Assembly: GCA_000432775.1 (NCBI GenBank) | Contig: HF990333.1 | Coordinates: 1 to 11,835, forward strand | Direction of reading: 5' to 3' | Origin: Alistipes sp. CAG:831 | GTDB taxonomy: Bacteria > Bacteroidota > Bacteroidia > Bacteroidales > UBA932 | Length of the DNA: 11,835 nucleotides | Part shown: positions 1-7,040 of the stretch, in pieces | Numbering within the stretch: position 1 is the stretch's first letter | How the letters are laid out: the number at the start of each line of letters is the position of its first letter | Program-made: the position numbers and the translations under genes | The notes under the pieces: generated by a model | Seen by the model: only the letters and a program-made list of their open reading frames with translations | The model's database searches: none | What the model was told of the DNA's origin: nothing

Positions 1-75
1 GCGCTGCCCCTCGACTTGCATGTGTTAAGCCTGCCGCTAGCGTTCATCCTGAGCCAGGATCAAACTCTTCATTGT
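1..75 (-). rRNA. rrs: 16S ribosomal RNA, 5' end only (partial)
   Basis: Read on the minus strand, these bases contain the universal 16S 5' region: GAAGAGTTTGATCCTGGCTC, followed by GATGAACGCTAGCGGCAGGC and the ACACATGCAAGTCGA block. The gene runs off the left edge, so only about 75 of roughly 1500 bases are present. Matching the GAAGAGTTTGATC block to the E. coli numbering puts the mature 5' end near position 75; that end is inferred, not measured. The wording of the first bases fits Bacteroidales but is too short to name a genus. The gene is transcribed leftward from the promoter at 260-291 and lies downstream of the RNase E/G gene on the same strand. Confidence 0.97.
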
Positions 76-253
76 ATATGTTTTTATACTCTTAGCTTGT
101 CCTGTATCACCTTAATTTCAAAGAAACTAACGCTACTCTTTTCTTGGTACTTTGCTTGTACTTGTTCTTCAATATTTCAATCAACTTTTGGGCTTCCGTG
201 TCACACTCTCACTCTCTCGTCATTCAGTCTTCATCGTGTTTCCTTTTCGAAAG
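76..253 (-). other. rRNA operon leader (pre-16S 5' spacer)
   Basis: This is the transcribed spacer between the inferred start site near 253-255 and the mature 16S 5' end. It holds no credible gene; short open frames here are chance. At 116-127 the minus strand reads GTTTCTTTGAAA, which resembles the boxA antitermination element found in rRNA leaders; this is inferred from similarity and position only. The complementary arm of any RNase III processing stem would lie beyond 16S, outside the window. Confidence 0.6.
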
Positions 254-259
254 CGGGTG

Positions 260-291
260 CAAAGATATGGCGACTTTTTTAATCCTCCAAA
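260..291 (-). promoter_or_regulatory. rRNA operon promoter, Bacteroidota type
   Basis: On the minus strand TATCTTTG (267 down to 260) matches the Bacteroidota -7 element TAnnTTTG exactly. TTTG (291 down to 288) sits 20 bases upstream, the expected -33 position. A tract of almost pure A and T from about 291 to 336 lies directly upstream and could act as an UP-like element. Transcription would begin near 253-255. No second promoter matching the consensus was found in the leader. Confidence 0.8.
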
Positions 292-347
292 TTTTTTTGC
301 AACTTTTTTTTAAAAATTTTTTAATAAAATTTTAAAGTGCTTGATAA

Positions 348-1901
348 TCAGGATAATTTATCTCCATCTTTTTTTGCCCACTCAAAATCAAGAATAGCCA
401 TATTCTCGGAAGCCGACACCACTATGGCCACTCCATACTTTTTCTTCCACCGCCTGACGATGGAACTGAACATCCCCTTGGTGAGGTAAGCCTCCACAAG
501 AGGATTGACGGTAAGGTGGAAGGATTTCACACCTTTCTCCTTTACATAGAACGCCAGCTGCCTCTCGATATTCTCATCTATAAGTATACTGGACGTTATC
601 TTCCCTGTACCGCCGCATGCCGGACATGTCTCCGTGGTCTCGATTTCTGTAGCAGGACGCACCCTCTGGCGGGTGATCTGCATCAGTCCGAATTTCGTCA
701 GCGGAAGAATATTGTGCTTGGCCCTGTCTGAAGCCATAAGCTCCTGCATCTTCTTATGAAGGGCATTCTTATGCTCACCCAGGTCCATATCTATGAAATC
801 TACTATAATAATACCGCCCATGTCCCGGAGCTTGAGCTGACGGGCTATCTCCTCGGCAGCTACACAGTTGACATCAAAGGCATTCTGTTCCTGGTCCTTT
901 CCTGTCTTCACCCTCGTTCCGCTATTGACGTCCACCACATGCATGGCCTCGGTGTGCTCTATGACCAGATAGGCACCCTGGCGCATGGGAACGACCTTCC
1001 CGAACGAGGACTTGATCTGCCGCGTCACATCGAAATGGTCCATTATAGGCTCATGGGCCTTATATAGCTTGACTATCTTCTCATGATCCGGCAGAATAGT
1101 TGAAATATATTCGCGGACCTCGTGATAAACAGCCTCGTCGTTCACATAGATATTTGTGAACGTGTCATTTAACAGATCCCTGAGGATCGTAGTAGTCTTA
1201 CTGTTCTCCTTGAAGAGAAGCTGCGGCATCTTCCTGGTCGCCATCTTGGGCCAGGACTCCTCCCACTTGCGGATCAGAAGGCGGAGCTCCGCATCCAGGA
1301 CTGCGGCATTCTTACCCTCGGCTGCAGTACGGATGATGGCACCGTAATTTGTCGGCAGTATGCTGTAGAGCAGGCGCTCGAGACGCTTTTTCTCCTCCTT
1401 GGAGGATATTTTCTGCGATACGCTTATCTTGTCTCCGAAGGGAAGCAGGACTAAGTTGCGTCCTGCAATTGAAATCTCTCCGGTAAGCCGCGAGCCTTTG
1501 GTTGAAATAGGCTCCTTTACAATCTGAACTACTATCGGCTGACCCGGCTTGAGCACGTTCTCTATCTTCCCTTCTTTCTCCAGGATATGACTGATATCAA
1601 CTGAAGAATAAAACTGTTTGAAATCCCTGTTGGGATTGATCTGCTTGACAAAATTGTCGAATGCCTTAAAATTCAGGCCGAGATCCAGATAATGGACGAA
1701 AGCGTCTTTCTTGTCACCTATGTCCACGAAAGCCGCATTCAGGGTTGGAATGAGTTTCTTGACCTTTCCCAGATACACATCTCTCAACGAAAAAGCTCTC
1801 TCGGCATTGTCCTCCTTATTGAGTTCCACCAGCCGGTGGTCTTCGAGAAGAGCTATCACAGTCTCCTTTAGTCTAACATCTATTATCAGGTTTCTTTCCA
1901 T
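348..1901 (-). CDS. rng: Ribonuclease E/G family endoribonuclease (RNase G-like)
   Basis: A 517-residue single-strand endoribonuclease of the RNase E/G family, which cuts AU-rich RNA and helps process rRNA and decay mRNA in the cytoplasm. An S1-type RNA-binding region covers about residues 36-128. The catalytic core holds VVDVNSGTR (Asp324, Asn326) and GGIIIVDFIDMD (Asp368), the metal-binding residues by comparison with E. coli RNase E. The zinc-link is CPACGGTG (Cys426, Cys429). The length is near that of E. coli RNase G (489), and there is no long disordered degradosome scaffold, so it is RNase G-like; family databases often label such proteins simply Rne/Rng. The start is supported by the N-terminus ERNLIIDV, typical of the family; there is no strong Shine-Dalgarno. 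It lies downstream of the HU and COX24-like genes, with an intrinsic terminator ending just before its ATG, and upstream of the rRNA operon in the same orientation. No independent promoter consensus is visible. Confidence 0.95.
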   Translation of the reverse strand: MERNLIIDVRLKETVIALLEDHRLVELNKEDNAERAFSLRDVYLGKVKKLIPTLNAAFVDIGDKKDAFVHYLDLGLNFKAFDNFVKQINPNRDFKQFYSSVDISHILEKEGKIENVLKPGQPIVVQIVKEPISTKGSRLTGEISIAGRNLVLLPFGDKISVSQKISSKEEKKRLERLLYSILPTNYGAIIRTAAEGKNAAVLDAELRLLIRKWEESWPKMATRKMPQLLFKENSKTTTILRDLLNDTFTNIYVNDEAVYHEVREYISTILPDHEKIVKLYKAHEPIMDHFDVTRQIKSSFGKVVPMRQGAYLVIEHTEAMHVVDVNSGTRVKTGKDQEQNAFDVNCVAAEEIARQLKLRDMGGIIIVDFIDMDLGEHKNALHKKMQELMASDRAKHNILPLTKFGLMQITRQRVRPATEIETTETCPACGGTGKITSSILIDENIERQLAFYVKEKGVKSFHLTVNPLVEAYLTKGMFSSIVRRWKKKYGVAIVVSASENMAILDFEWAKKDGDKLS

Positions 1902-1907
1902 CGCAAT

Positions 1908-1947
1908 TTAAAAAAAATCTAAAGCGGTTCATCAACGCTTTAGATTT
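1908..1947 (-). terminator. Intrinsic terminator between the COX24-like gene and rng
   Basis: Positions 1915-1926 (AAATCTAAAGCG) and 1936-1947 (CGCTTTAGATTT) are perfect inverted repeats, giving a 12-bp stem with a 9-base loop. On the minus strand the stem runs straight into eight T residues (1917 down to 1910), the classic rho-independent arrangement. On the plus strand no T run follows beyond the stem. It ends the HU/COX24-like transcript. Because the stem is only 13 bases from the rng ATG, it may also limit rng expression. Confidence 0.88.
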
Positions 1948-1966
1948 AAGTAGCTGAGAATGGCCG

Positions 1967-2056
1967 CTATCTCTTCTTATGTCTGTTCTTGCGCAGGCGT
2001 TTCTTACGCTTGTGCGTAGCCATTTTATGTCTTTTTCTCTTCTTTCCGCTAGGCAT
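1967..2056 (-). CDS. 29-residue Lys/Arg-rich protein, AURKAIP1/COX24 (mS38-like) family
   Basis: A complete 30-codon frame on the minus strand with ATG at 2056-2054 and TAG at 1969-1967. It encodes MPSGKKRKRHKMATHKRKKR followed by LRKNRHKKR. About two thirds of the residues are Lys, Arg or His. It matches the short Bacteroidota proteins annotated as AURKAIP1/COX24 domain-containing, which resemble the C-terminus of mitochondrial ribosomal protein mS38. A ribosome-associated role is therefore likely but inferred from the family. It begins 8 bases after the HU stop codon, so the two are probably co-transcribed, and the terminator at 1908-1947 follows its stop. It is short enough that many gene callers would miss it. 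Confidence 0.85.
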   Translation of the reverse strand: MPSGKKRKRHKMATHKRKKRLRKNRHKKR

Positions 2057-2064
2057 AGCTTTAA

Positions 2065-2352
2065 TTATTTATTAATATTGGTCTTAACTAAGTTCAGGAA
2101 TGTTTTGGAAGGCTTGAAGGCAGGGATATAGTGCTCGGGAATCACTATGGTCTTCTGCTTCGAAATATTGCGGGCTGTCTTCTGCGCGCGTTTCTTAGCA
2201 GTGAAGCTGCCGAAACCGCGGAGATACACGCTGTTATCCTTTGAAACAGAATCCTTGACTGTCTCCATAAAAGCTTCTACTACCTTCTGTACGTTGAGTT
2301 TTTCAAGTCCTGTAGCTTTGGCTACCTCATTTACGATATCAGCTTTAGTCAT
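2065..2352 (-). CDS. HU/IHF-family DNA-binding protein
   Basis: A 95-residue nucleoid protein of the HU/IHF family, which binds and bends DNA as a dimer. The N-terminal helices MTKADIVNEVAKATGL lead into the signature region SVYLRGFGSFTAKKRAQ (41-57), the DNA-binding arm (about 53-75) and the C-terminal FKPSKTF (79-85). The usual Arg-Asn-Pro at the arm tip is Arg61-Asn62-Ile63, so the intercalating proline is absent. From memory, some Bacteroidota HU paralogues have the same ARNISK arm. The start at 2352 gives the standard family N-terminus. It is the first gene of a minus-strand unit with the COX24-like gene, driven by the promoter at 2404-2434 and divergent from lon. It cannot be assigned to hupA, hupB or IHF subunits from sequence alone, so no symbol is given. 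Confidence 0.95.
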   Translation of the reverse strand: MTKADIVNEVAKATGLEKLNVQKVVEAFMETVKDSVSKDNSVYLRGFGSFTAKKRAQKTARNISKQKTIVIPEHYIPAFKPSKTFLNLVKTNINK

Positions 2353-2403
2353 TTCTGTATTATATTAATGTTACTAATAATCACTTGCGCGAAATTCAGA
2401 TTG

Positions 2404-2434
2404 CAAAAGTATTCTTATTTTCGACATTTACAAA
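2404..2434 (-). promoter_or_regulatory. HU gene promoter, Bacteroidota type
   Basis: The minus strand reads TTTG (2434 down to 2431), then 19 bases, then TACTTTTG (2411 down to 2404). Both elements match the Bacteroidota -33/-7 consensus with normal spacing. A start near 2397 would give a leader of about 45 bases before the HU ATG. This is one of the cleanest promoters in the window. Confidence 0.75.
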
Positions 2435-2493
2435 ATATTATTGCACTTTTTTACATATTTTTTTTGGCACAATCATTGACAATAACAACTTCT

Positions 2494-2556
2494 GCCGGAC
2501 GCACACGGCGTATGCTGCCGTAACCTGCCAAAATGACATAAAACACAGCGTCCGGC
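2494..2556 (+). promoter_or_regulatory. Nested inverted repeat in the lon leader
   Basis: GCCGGACGC at 2494-2502 pairs perfectly with GCGTCCGGC at 2548-2556, a GC-rich 9-bp stem. Inside its 45-base loop, ACGGC (2505-2509) pairs with GCCGT (2517-2521) to form a small hairpin. The structure ends 26 bases before the lon ATG and just before the purine-rich AAAGAGGAAAGA (2567-2578). It could be an RNA leader element or a DNA operator. No known family such as CIRCE is recognised. Its role is unknown. Confidence 0.45.
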
Positions 2557-2582
2557 TGACACAACAAAGAGGAAAGACAATT

Positions 2583-4988
2583 ATGAAACAGAGAATAGAA
2601 GATTTATTCAGTCCCGCATCCGGAGATGTGAATATAGTACCGGTTGTAAGCATCGACACCGTCCAGAAGCTGGATGTGAGCGAGCTTCCGGACGTACTGC
2701 CAGTACTTGCCCTCCGCAACGCAGTTCTTTTCCCCTCCACGGTCACCCCTATTTCCATTGGAAGGGAGAAGTCCATAAAACTCGTCAGAGACGTATACAA
2801 ATCCAGCAAGATACTCGCCGCCATCTCCCAACGGGACATCAACGTGGAGGATCCATCGCTGATAGACCTATATAATATAGGTACACTGGCCCGCATAATC
2901 AAGATAATAGAGATGCCGGACGGCACCGTAACAGCCATTCTCCAGGGTCTGAAGCGCCTGCGTCCCATAGAGCAGACCGCCTCGGAGCCCTACATGTTCG
3001 CCAGAATCAAGTATCTGGAAGACACCTTGCCTAAGAAAAACGACAAGGAGATGGGCTCTCTGACTGGCTCCATCAAGGACCTTGCCCTGCACATCATCAA
3101 GCTGTCCCCTCACCTGCCGGCAGAAGCATCGTTCGCCATCAAGAATATTGAGGGTGACGAGTTCCTGATCAACTTCATAGCTTCCAGCATTGAATTCGAA
3201 GACCCCATGGAGAAGATAAAGTTGCTGGAGGAAGGGAACCTGAAGATAAGAGCAATGAAGCTCGTGGAGATGCTGAACCGCCAGATAGAGATACTGAAGC
3301 TGAAGGACGACATACAGCGCAAGGTCCGCTCCGAGATGGACCAGCAGCAGAGGGAGTACTATCTGAACAACCAGCTGCGCACCATTCAGGAAGAGCTCGG
3401 CATGGACGAGGCCCAGGATATCGACGAGCTGCGCCAGAAGGCCAAGAATAAAAAATGGCCCGAGTCAGTAGCCAAGACCTTCGAGAGCGAGGTACGCAAG
3501 CTGGAGAGGTCCAATCCCAACTCCCCCGACTACAATATCCAGTACCAGTACATCCAGTTCATCCTGGACCTGCCCTGGGGCGAGATGACCAAGGATAATC
3601 TCGACCTCAAGCATGCCCAGAAAGTCCTGGACAAGGATCATTTCGGCCTGGAGACAGTCAAGGAGAGAATCATCGAGTACCTCGCCGTGCTCAAGCTCAA
3701 GGGCGACATGAAGTCCCCCATCATCTGCCTCTACGGTCCTCCGGGAGTCGGCAAGACATCCCTGGGCAAATCCATAGCCAAGGCTCTGGGGCGCAAATAC
3801 CAGCGCATCTCCCTCGGAGGCCTTCACGACGAGTCTGAGATAAGGGGCCACCGCAGGACCTACATCGGCGCTATGCCGGGACGTATCCTTCAGAGCATCA
3901 ACCGCGCCGGCAGCTCCAACCCGGTAATCGTCCTCGACGAGATAGACAAGGTCAGCCAGGACTACAAGGGAGACCCCTCCTATGCCCTGCTGGAAGTGCT
4001 GGATCCTGAACAGAACAACGCCTTCCACGACAACTACCTCGACATTGACTACGACCTCTCTAAGGTGCTTTTCATCACCACGGCCAACAACATCAGCACC
4101 ATCCACCCCGCCCTGCGCGACCGTATGGAGATGATATCCGTATCGGGATATCTGGCCGAGGAGAAGGTAAGCATCGCACAGGGATACCTGATTCCCAAAC
4201 AGCTCGAGGCCCACGGCCTCAAGAAGAGCCAGGTACGCTTCCTGAAGGGCTCCGTCGAGAAGATCATCGACGAGTACACCCGCGAGTCCGGAGTCAGGGG
4301 ACTGGACCGGCAGATTGCCAAGATAGCCCGTATCTCCGCCCGCAAGATAGCCACCGGCGAGACCGCGAAAGTCAGCGTCACACCCGAGGCCGTCTCGGAG
4401 TTCCTCGGCCTTCCGACCAACTTCCACGACCTTCAGAAGGGCAATGAGGCCCCCGGCGTGGTCACAGGTCTGGCCTGGACGGAAAACGGCGGTGAAATCC
4501 TCTTCATCGAATGCTCCGTAAGCGAGGGCAAAGGCGTTCTCTCCTCGACCGGTAACCTGGGAGACGTGATGAAGGAATCGGCGACCATAGCCTTCCAGTA
4601 CATCAAGGCCCATCCGGACCTGATCGGCCTGACCACCGAGGAGATAATGAAGCACGATATCCACATCCATGTTCCGGAAGGAGCCATTCCCAAGGACGGT
4701 CCCTCGGCGGGCATCACCATGGTCAGCGCCATGGCCTCCGCTCTGTCAGGGAAAATGGTCCGGAGCGGCATCGCCATGACAGGCGAGATGACCCTCCGCG
4801 GCAAGGTCCTGCCTGTCGGAGGCATAAAGGAAAAAATCCTCGCTGCCAAACGCGCAGGCATCCACACCATCATCCTCTCAAGACAGAACGAAAAGGATAT
4901 CAAGGATATCAAGCCCATATACATCGAAGGCCTGGACTTCATCTACGTGGACAACATATCCGAGGTTCTAAAATACATCTTCAGTTAA
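2583..4988 (+). CDS. lon: Lon protease (ATP-dependent serine protease La)
   Basis: An 801-residue cytoplasmic AAA+ protease that unfolds and degrades damaged and regulatory proteins. The LON substrate-binding domain lies at about 38-250 (LPVLALRNAVLFP near its start), a coiled linker follows, then the AAA+ module with Walker A GPPGVGKT (385-392) and Walker B VIVLDEID (Asp452, Glu453). The protease domain has PKDGPSAG with Ser708 and GGIKEKI with Lys751, matching the Ser-Lys dyad of E. coli Lon (S679, K722). Length is close to E. coli Lon (784). An in-frame ATG at 2385 would add 66 residues, but that stretch is not Lon-like and crosses the intergenic region, so ATG 2583, preceded by AGAGGAAAGA, is preferred. 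ung follows after 6 bases. No good TAnnTTTG promoter was found upstream, though the leader is structured. Confidence 0.97.
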   Translation: MKQRIEDLFSPASGDVNIVPVVSIDTVQKLDVSELPDVLPVLALRNAVLFPSTVTPISIGREKSIKLVRDVYKSSKILAAISQRDINVEDPSLIDLYNIGTLARIIKIIEMPDGTVTAILQGLKRLRPIEQTASEPYMFARIKYLEDTLPKKNDKEMGSLTGSIKDLALHIIKLSPHLPAEASFAIKNIEGDEFLINFIASSIEFEDPMEKIKLLEEGNLKIRAMKLVEMLNRQIEILKLKDDIQRKVRSEMDQQQREYYLNNQLRTIQEELGMDEAQDIDELRQKAKNKKWPESVAKTFESEVRKLERSNPNSPDYNIQYQYIQFILDLPWGEMTKDNLDLKHAQKVLDKDHFGLETVKERIIEYLAVLKLKGDMKSPIICLYGPPGVGKTSLGKSIAKALGRKYQRISLGGLHDESEIRGHRRTYIGAMPGRILQSINRAGSSNPVIVLDEIDKVSQDYKGDPSYALLEVLDPEQNNAFHDNYLDIDYDLSKVLFITTANNISTIHPALRDRMEMISVSGYLAEEKVSIAQGYLIPKQLEAHGLKKSQVRFLKGSVEKIIDEYTRESGVRGLDRQIAKIARISARKIATGETAKVSVTPEAVSEFLGLPTNFHDLQKGNEAPGVVTGLAWTENGGEILFIECSVSEGKGVLSSTGNLGDVMKESATIAFQYIKAHPDLIGLTTEEIMKHDIHIHVPEGAIPKDGPSAGITMVSAMASALSGKMVRSGIAMTGEMTLRGKVLPVGGIKEKILAAKRAGIHTIILSRQNEKDIKDIKPIYIEGLDFIYVDNISEVLKYIFS

Positions 4989-4994
4989 AGGACA

Positions 4995-5657
4995 ATGGAA
5001 GTCAGGATAGAAGAATCGTGGAAAGCGGTGCTTCGGGAAGAGTTCGGCAAGGACTATTTCGCCCGAATCGCCGCTTTTCTGCATCAGGAGAAGCGGGAGG
5101 GAAAGACCATATACCCCCCGGGGCCTCTTATTTTCAACGCATTTCAGCTAACTCCCTTTGACAAGGTGAAAGTGGTTATACTGGGCCAGGACCCCTACCA
5201 TGGTCCGGGCCAGGCCCACGGCCTGTCATTCTCCGTACAGGACGGTGTCGCCCTGCCGCCATCCCTTCAGAACATATACAAGGAAATAGCCGCCGATACC
5301 GGGACTATACCCCCTGCCAGCGGTAATCTGGAGCGATGGGCCCGCCAGGGAGTATTTCTCCTCAATTCAGTTCTGACCGTCAGGGCAGGTTCGCCAACTT
5401 CCCACAGCAGCATAGGCTGGCAGACTTTCACCGATGCGGTTATCAAGACCATCTCAGACCGCAAGGAGTGCGTTGTATTCATGTTGTGGGGCAATTACGC
5501 GCGCAGCAAGAAACCTCTGATAGACAGCAACAAGCATTTAATCCTGGAGGCTGCCCACCCATCTCCCCTGGCCCGCGGGGCCTTTTTCGGCTGCCGTCAT
5601 TTTTCCAAAGCCAACAATTTCCTCATAGCCTCCGGACAGACTCCTATTGCCTGGTAA
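4995..5657 (+). CDS. ung: Uracil-DNA glycosylase, family 1
   Basis: A 220-residue base-excision repair enzyme that removes uracil from DNA made by cytosine deamination or dUTP incorporation. The water-activating loop GQDPYHG (64-70) carries catalytic Asp66. The uracil-specificity Asn124 lies in FLLNSVLTVRAG (121-132). The minor-groove loop HPSPLA (188-193) carries catalytic His188. Length matches family 1 enzymes (E. coli 229). The ATG is 6 bases after the lon stop, with AAAGGA just before it, so lon and ung are probably one transcript. Nothing is missing. The end of the gene overlaps a candidate promoter for ugd. Confidence 0.97.
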   Translation: MEVRIEESWKAVLREEFGKDYFARIAAFLHQEKREGKTIYPPGPLIFNAFQLTPFDKVKVVILGQDPYHGPGQAHGLSFSVQDGVALPPSLQNIYKEIAADTGTIPPASGNLERWARQGVFLLNSVLTVRAGSPTSHSSIGWQTFTDAVIKTISDRKECVVFMLWGNYARSKKPLIDSNKHLILEAAHPSPLARGAFFGCRHFSKANNFLIASGQTPIAW

Positions 5658-5677
5658 GTGATTTTTTCTTACTTTTG
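5647..5677 (+). promoter_or_regulatory. Candidate ugd promoter
   Basis: TACTTTTG at 5670-5677 matches the Bacteroidota -7 element exactly, and TTG at 5647-5649 lies 20 bases upstream (ATTG rather than TTTG). The -33 part falls inside the last codons of ung. Transcription would start near 5683, about 20 bases before the ugd ATG. It would let ugd be expressed separately from lon-ung. Confidence 0.5.
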
Positions 5678-5702
5678 ACAGATTTAAATTAAGACACTGA
5701 AC

Positions 5703-7040
5703 ATGAATATAGCTGTTGTCGGCAGCGGATACGTCGGCCTGGTATCCGGTACATGTTTCGCCGAGATGGGCGCTAACGTATGGTGTGTGGATGTCGACAC
5801 CCATAAAATAGAAAATCTGAAGAAAGGTATCCTGCCCATCTACGAGGACGGCCTGCAGAATCTGCTGGACAAGAATGTGGCCGACGGCAGACTGCATTTC
5901 GCAACATCGCTCCGGGAATGTATCGACATGGTGGAGATAGTTTTCATTGCTGTCGGGACCCCTCCCAACGAAGACGGTTCCGCGGATGTGTCCCACGTAA
6001 TGGATGTCGCTGCAGAATTCGGAAGATGCATATCCAGATACACACTGCTGGTCATGAAAAGTACAGTGCCGGTAGGCACATGCTTCAAGGTCCGGGATGC
6101 TGTCCGCAATGAACTTAAGGCCAGGGGGGCCGACATCCCCTTCGACATAGCCTCCAATCCGGAATTTCTCAAGGAAGGCGTTGCCATCAAGGACTTCATG
6201 ACTCCTGACAGGGTCGTCATAGGCATTGAAAGCTACCGGGCCAAAGCCCTCATCTCCTCTCTCTACCGGCCCTTTCTGCTCAACAACTACCGGGTAATAT
6301 TCATGGACATACTTTCTGCAGAGATGACCAAATACGCTTCCAACGCCATGCTGGCCACCAGAATCAGTTTCATGAACGAGCTGGCCCGTCTCTGCGAACT
6401 GACAGGAGCCGATGTCAGCAAAGTACGCACAGGTATGGCTGCAGACAGCCGGATAGGCTCAAAGTTCCTGTATCCCGGATGCGGATACGGCGGCTCATGC
6501 TTTCCCAAGGACGTGAAGGCCCTGGCTGGCACAGCGGCAGCCTACGGCTACAGGATGAAAATCATCAGCGCGGTTGAAGAAGTCAATCTCGAGCAGAAAA
6601 GAACCGTATTCGAGAAACTTAAGGAAGCTTTCGGCGGATCTCTGAAAGGCAGGACCATAGCTCTTTGGGGACTGGCGTTCAAGCCCAGTACTGACGACAT
6701 GAGGGAGGCCCCCTCCATTATCACCGTTTCCCTGCTCAGGGAGGAAGGTGCCAATATCAGGGTATTCGATCCGGCGGCAATGCAGACTGCCCGCAATATA
6801 TTCGGAGACACCGTCACCTATTGCAGCGACATGTACGATGCTGCCGCAGGAGCTGATGCTGCCGCGCTCCTGACCGAATGGAAACAATTCCGGATACCGG
6901 ACTGGGACAGACTGAGAGACATCATGAAAGGCCGTGTCCTGATAGACGGAAGGAATATCTACAACCCGGAGGAGCCGCTGTCAGCAGGGTTCGACTACTA
7001 CTGCATAGGTCGGTCTCATGAAAGTATAAGCAGACGGTAG
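5703..7040 (+). CDS. ugd: UDP-glucose 6-dehydrogenase
   Basis: A 445-residue NAD-dependent enzyme that oxidises UDP-glucose twice to UDP-glucuronate, a precursor for capsule, exopolysaccharide and other surface glycans. The N-terminal Rossmann fold has GSGYVGL (7-13) and ends its second strand in Asp30. STVPVGT (120-126) and SNPEFLKEG (151-159) are substrate-site motifs. Lys210 lies in AEMTKYASN (206-214). The nucleophile Cys266 and Asp270 are in GYGGSCFPKD (261-270). The C-terminal UDP-binding domain contains WGLAFKPSTDD (322-332) and RVLIDGRNIY (411-420). Length fits the bacterial enzyme. Related UDP-sugar dehydrogenases (for example for UDP-N-acetylmannosamine) are less likely given these motifs. 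No glycan cluster is visible nearby. Its 3' end overlaps the convergent LysE-family gene by 25 bases. Confidence 0.93.
   Translation: MNIAVVGSGYVGLVSGTCFAEMGANVWCVDVDTHKIENLKKGILPIYEDGLQNLLDKNVADGRLHFATSLRECIDMVEIVFIAVGTPPNEDGSADVSHVMDVAAEFGRCISRYTLLVMKSTVPVGTCFKVRDAVRNELKARGADIPFDIASNPEFLKEGVAIKDFMTPDRVVIGIESYRAKALISSLYRPFLLNNYRVIFMDILSAEMTKYASNAMLATRISFMNELARLCELTGADVSKVRTGMAADSRIGSKFLYPGCGYGGSCFPKDVKALAGTAAAYGYRMKIISAVEEVNLEQKRTVFEKLKEAFGGSLKGRTIALWGLAFKPSTDDMREAPSIITVSLLREEGANIRVFDPAAMQTARNIFGDTVTYCSDMYDAAAGADAAALLTEWKQFRIPDWDRLRDIMKGRVLIDGRNIYNPEEPLSAGFDYYCIGRSHESISRR

Noticed and set aside
16..335. Two short plus-strand frames over the 16S end and rRNA leader
   Set aside because: They overlap rRNA and its promoter on the opposite strand and have low-complexity, non-protein-like sequence.
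300..347. AT-rich stretch after rng as an intrinsic terminator
   Set aside because: Only A/T self-complementarity is present, with no GC stem; it better fits an UP-like tract for the rRNA promoter.
2385..2582. N-terminal extension of lon by 66 residues
   Set aside because: The added stretch is unlike Lon, overlaps the AT-rich intergenic region and HU promoter, and ATG 2583 has a purine-rich site and gives a typical N-terminus.
3465..4670. A 401-codon open frame antisense to lon
   Set aside because: It lies wholly within the highly conserved lon coding sequence, has no recognisable domain, and is explained by the codon use of lon on the other strand.
4901..4919. Tandem repeat GGATATCAA near the end of lon
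   Set aside because: It encodes a DIKDIK stretch in frame and is a short coding repeat with no sign of a separate role.
5840..6887. Minus-strand frames within ugd
   Set aside because: They are shadows of a complete, motif-rich gene and carry no domain of their own.
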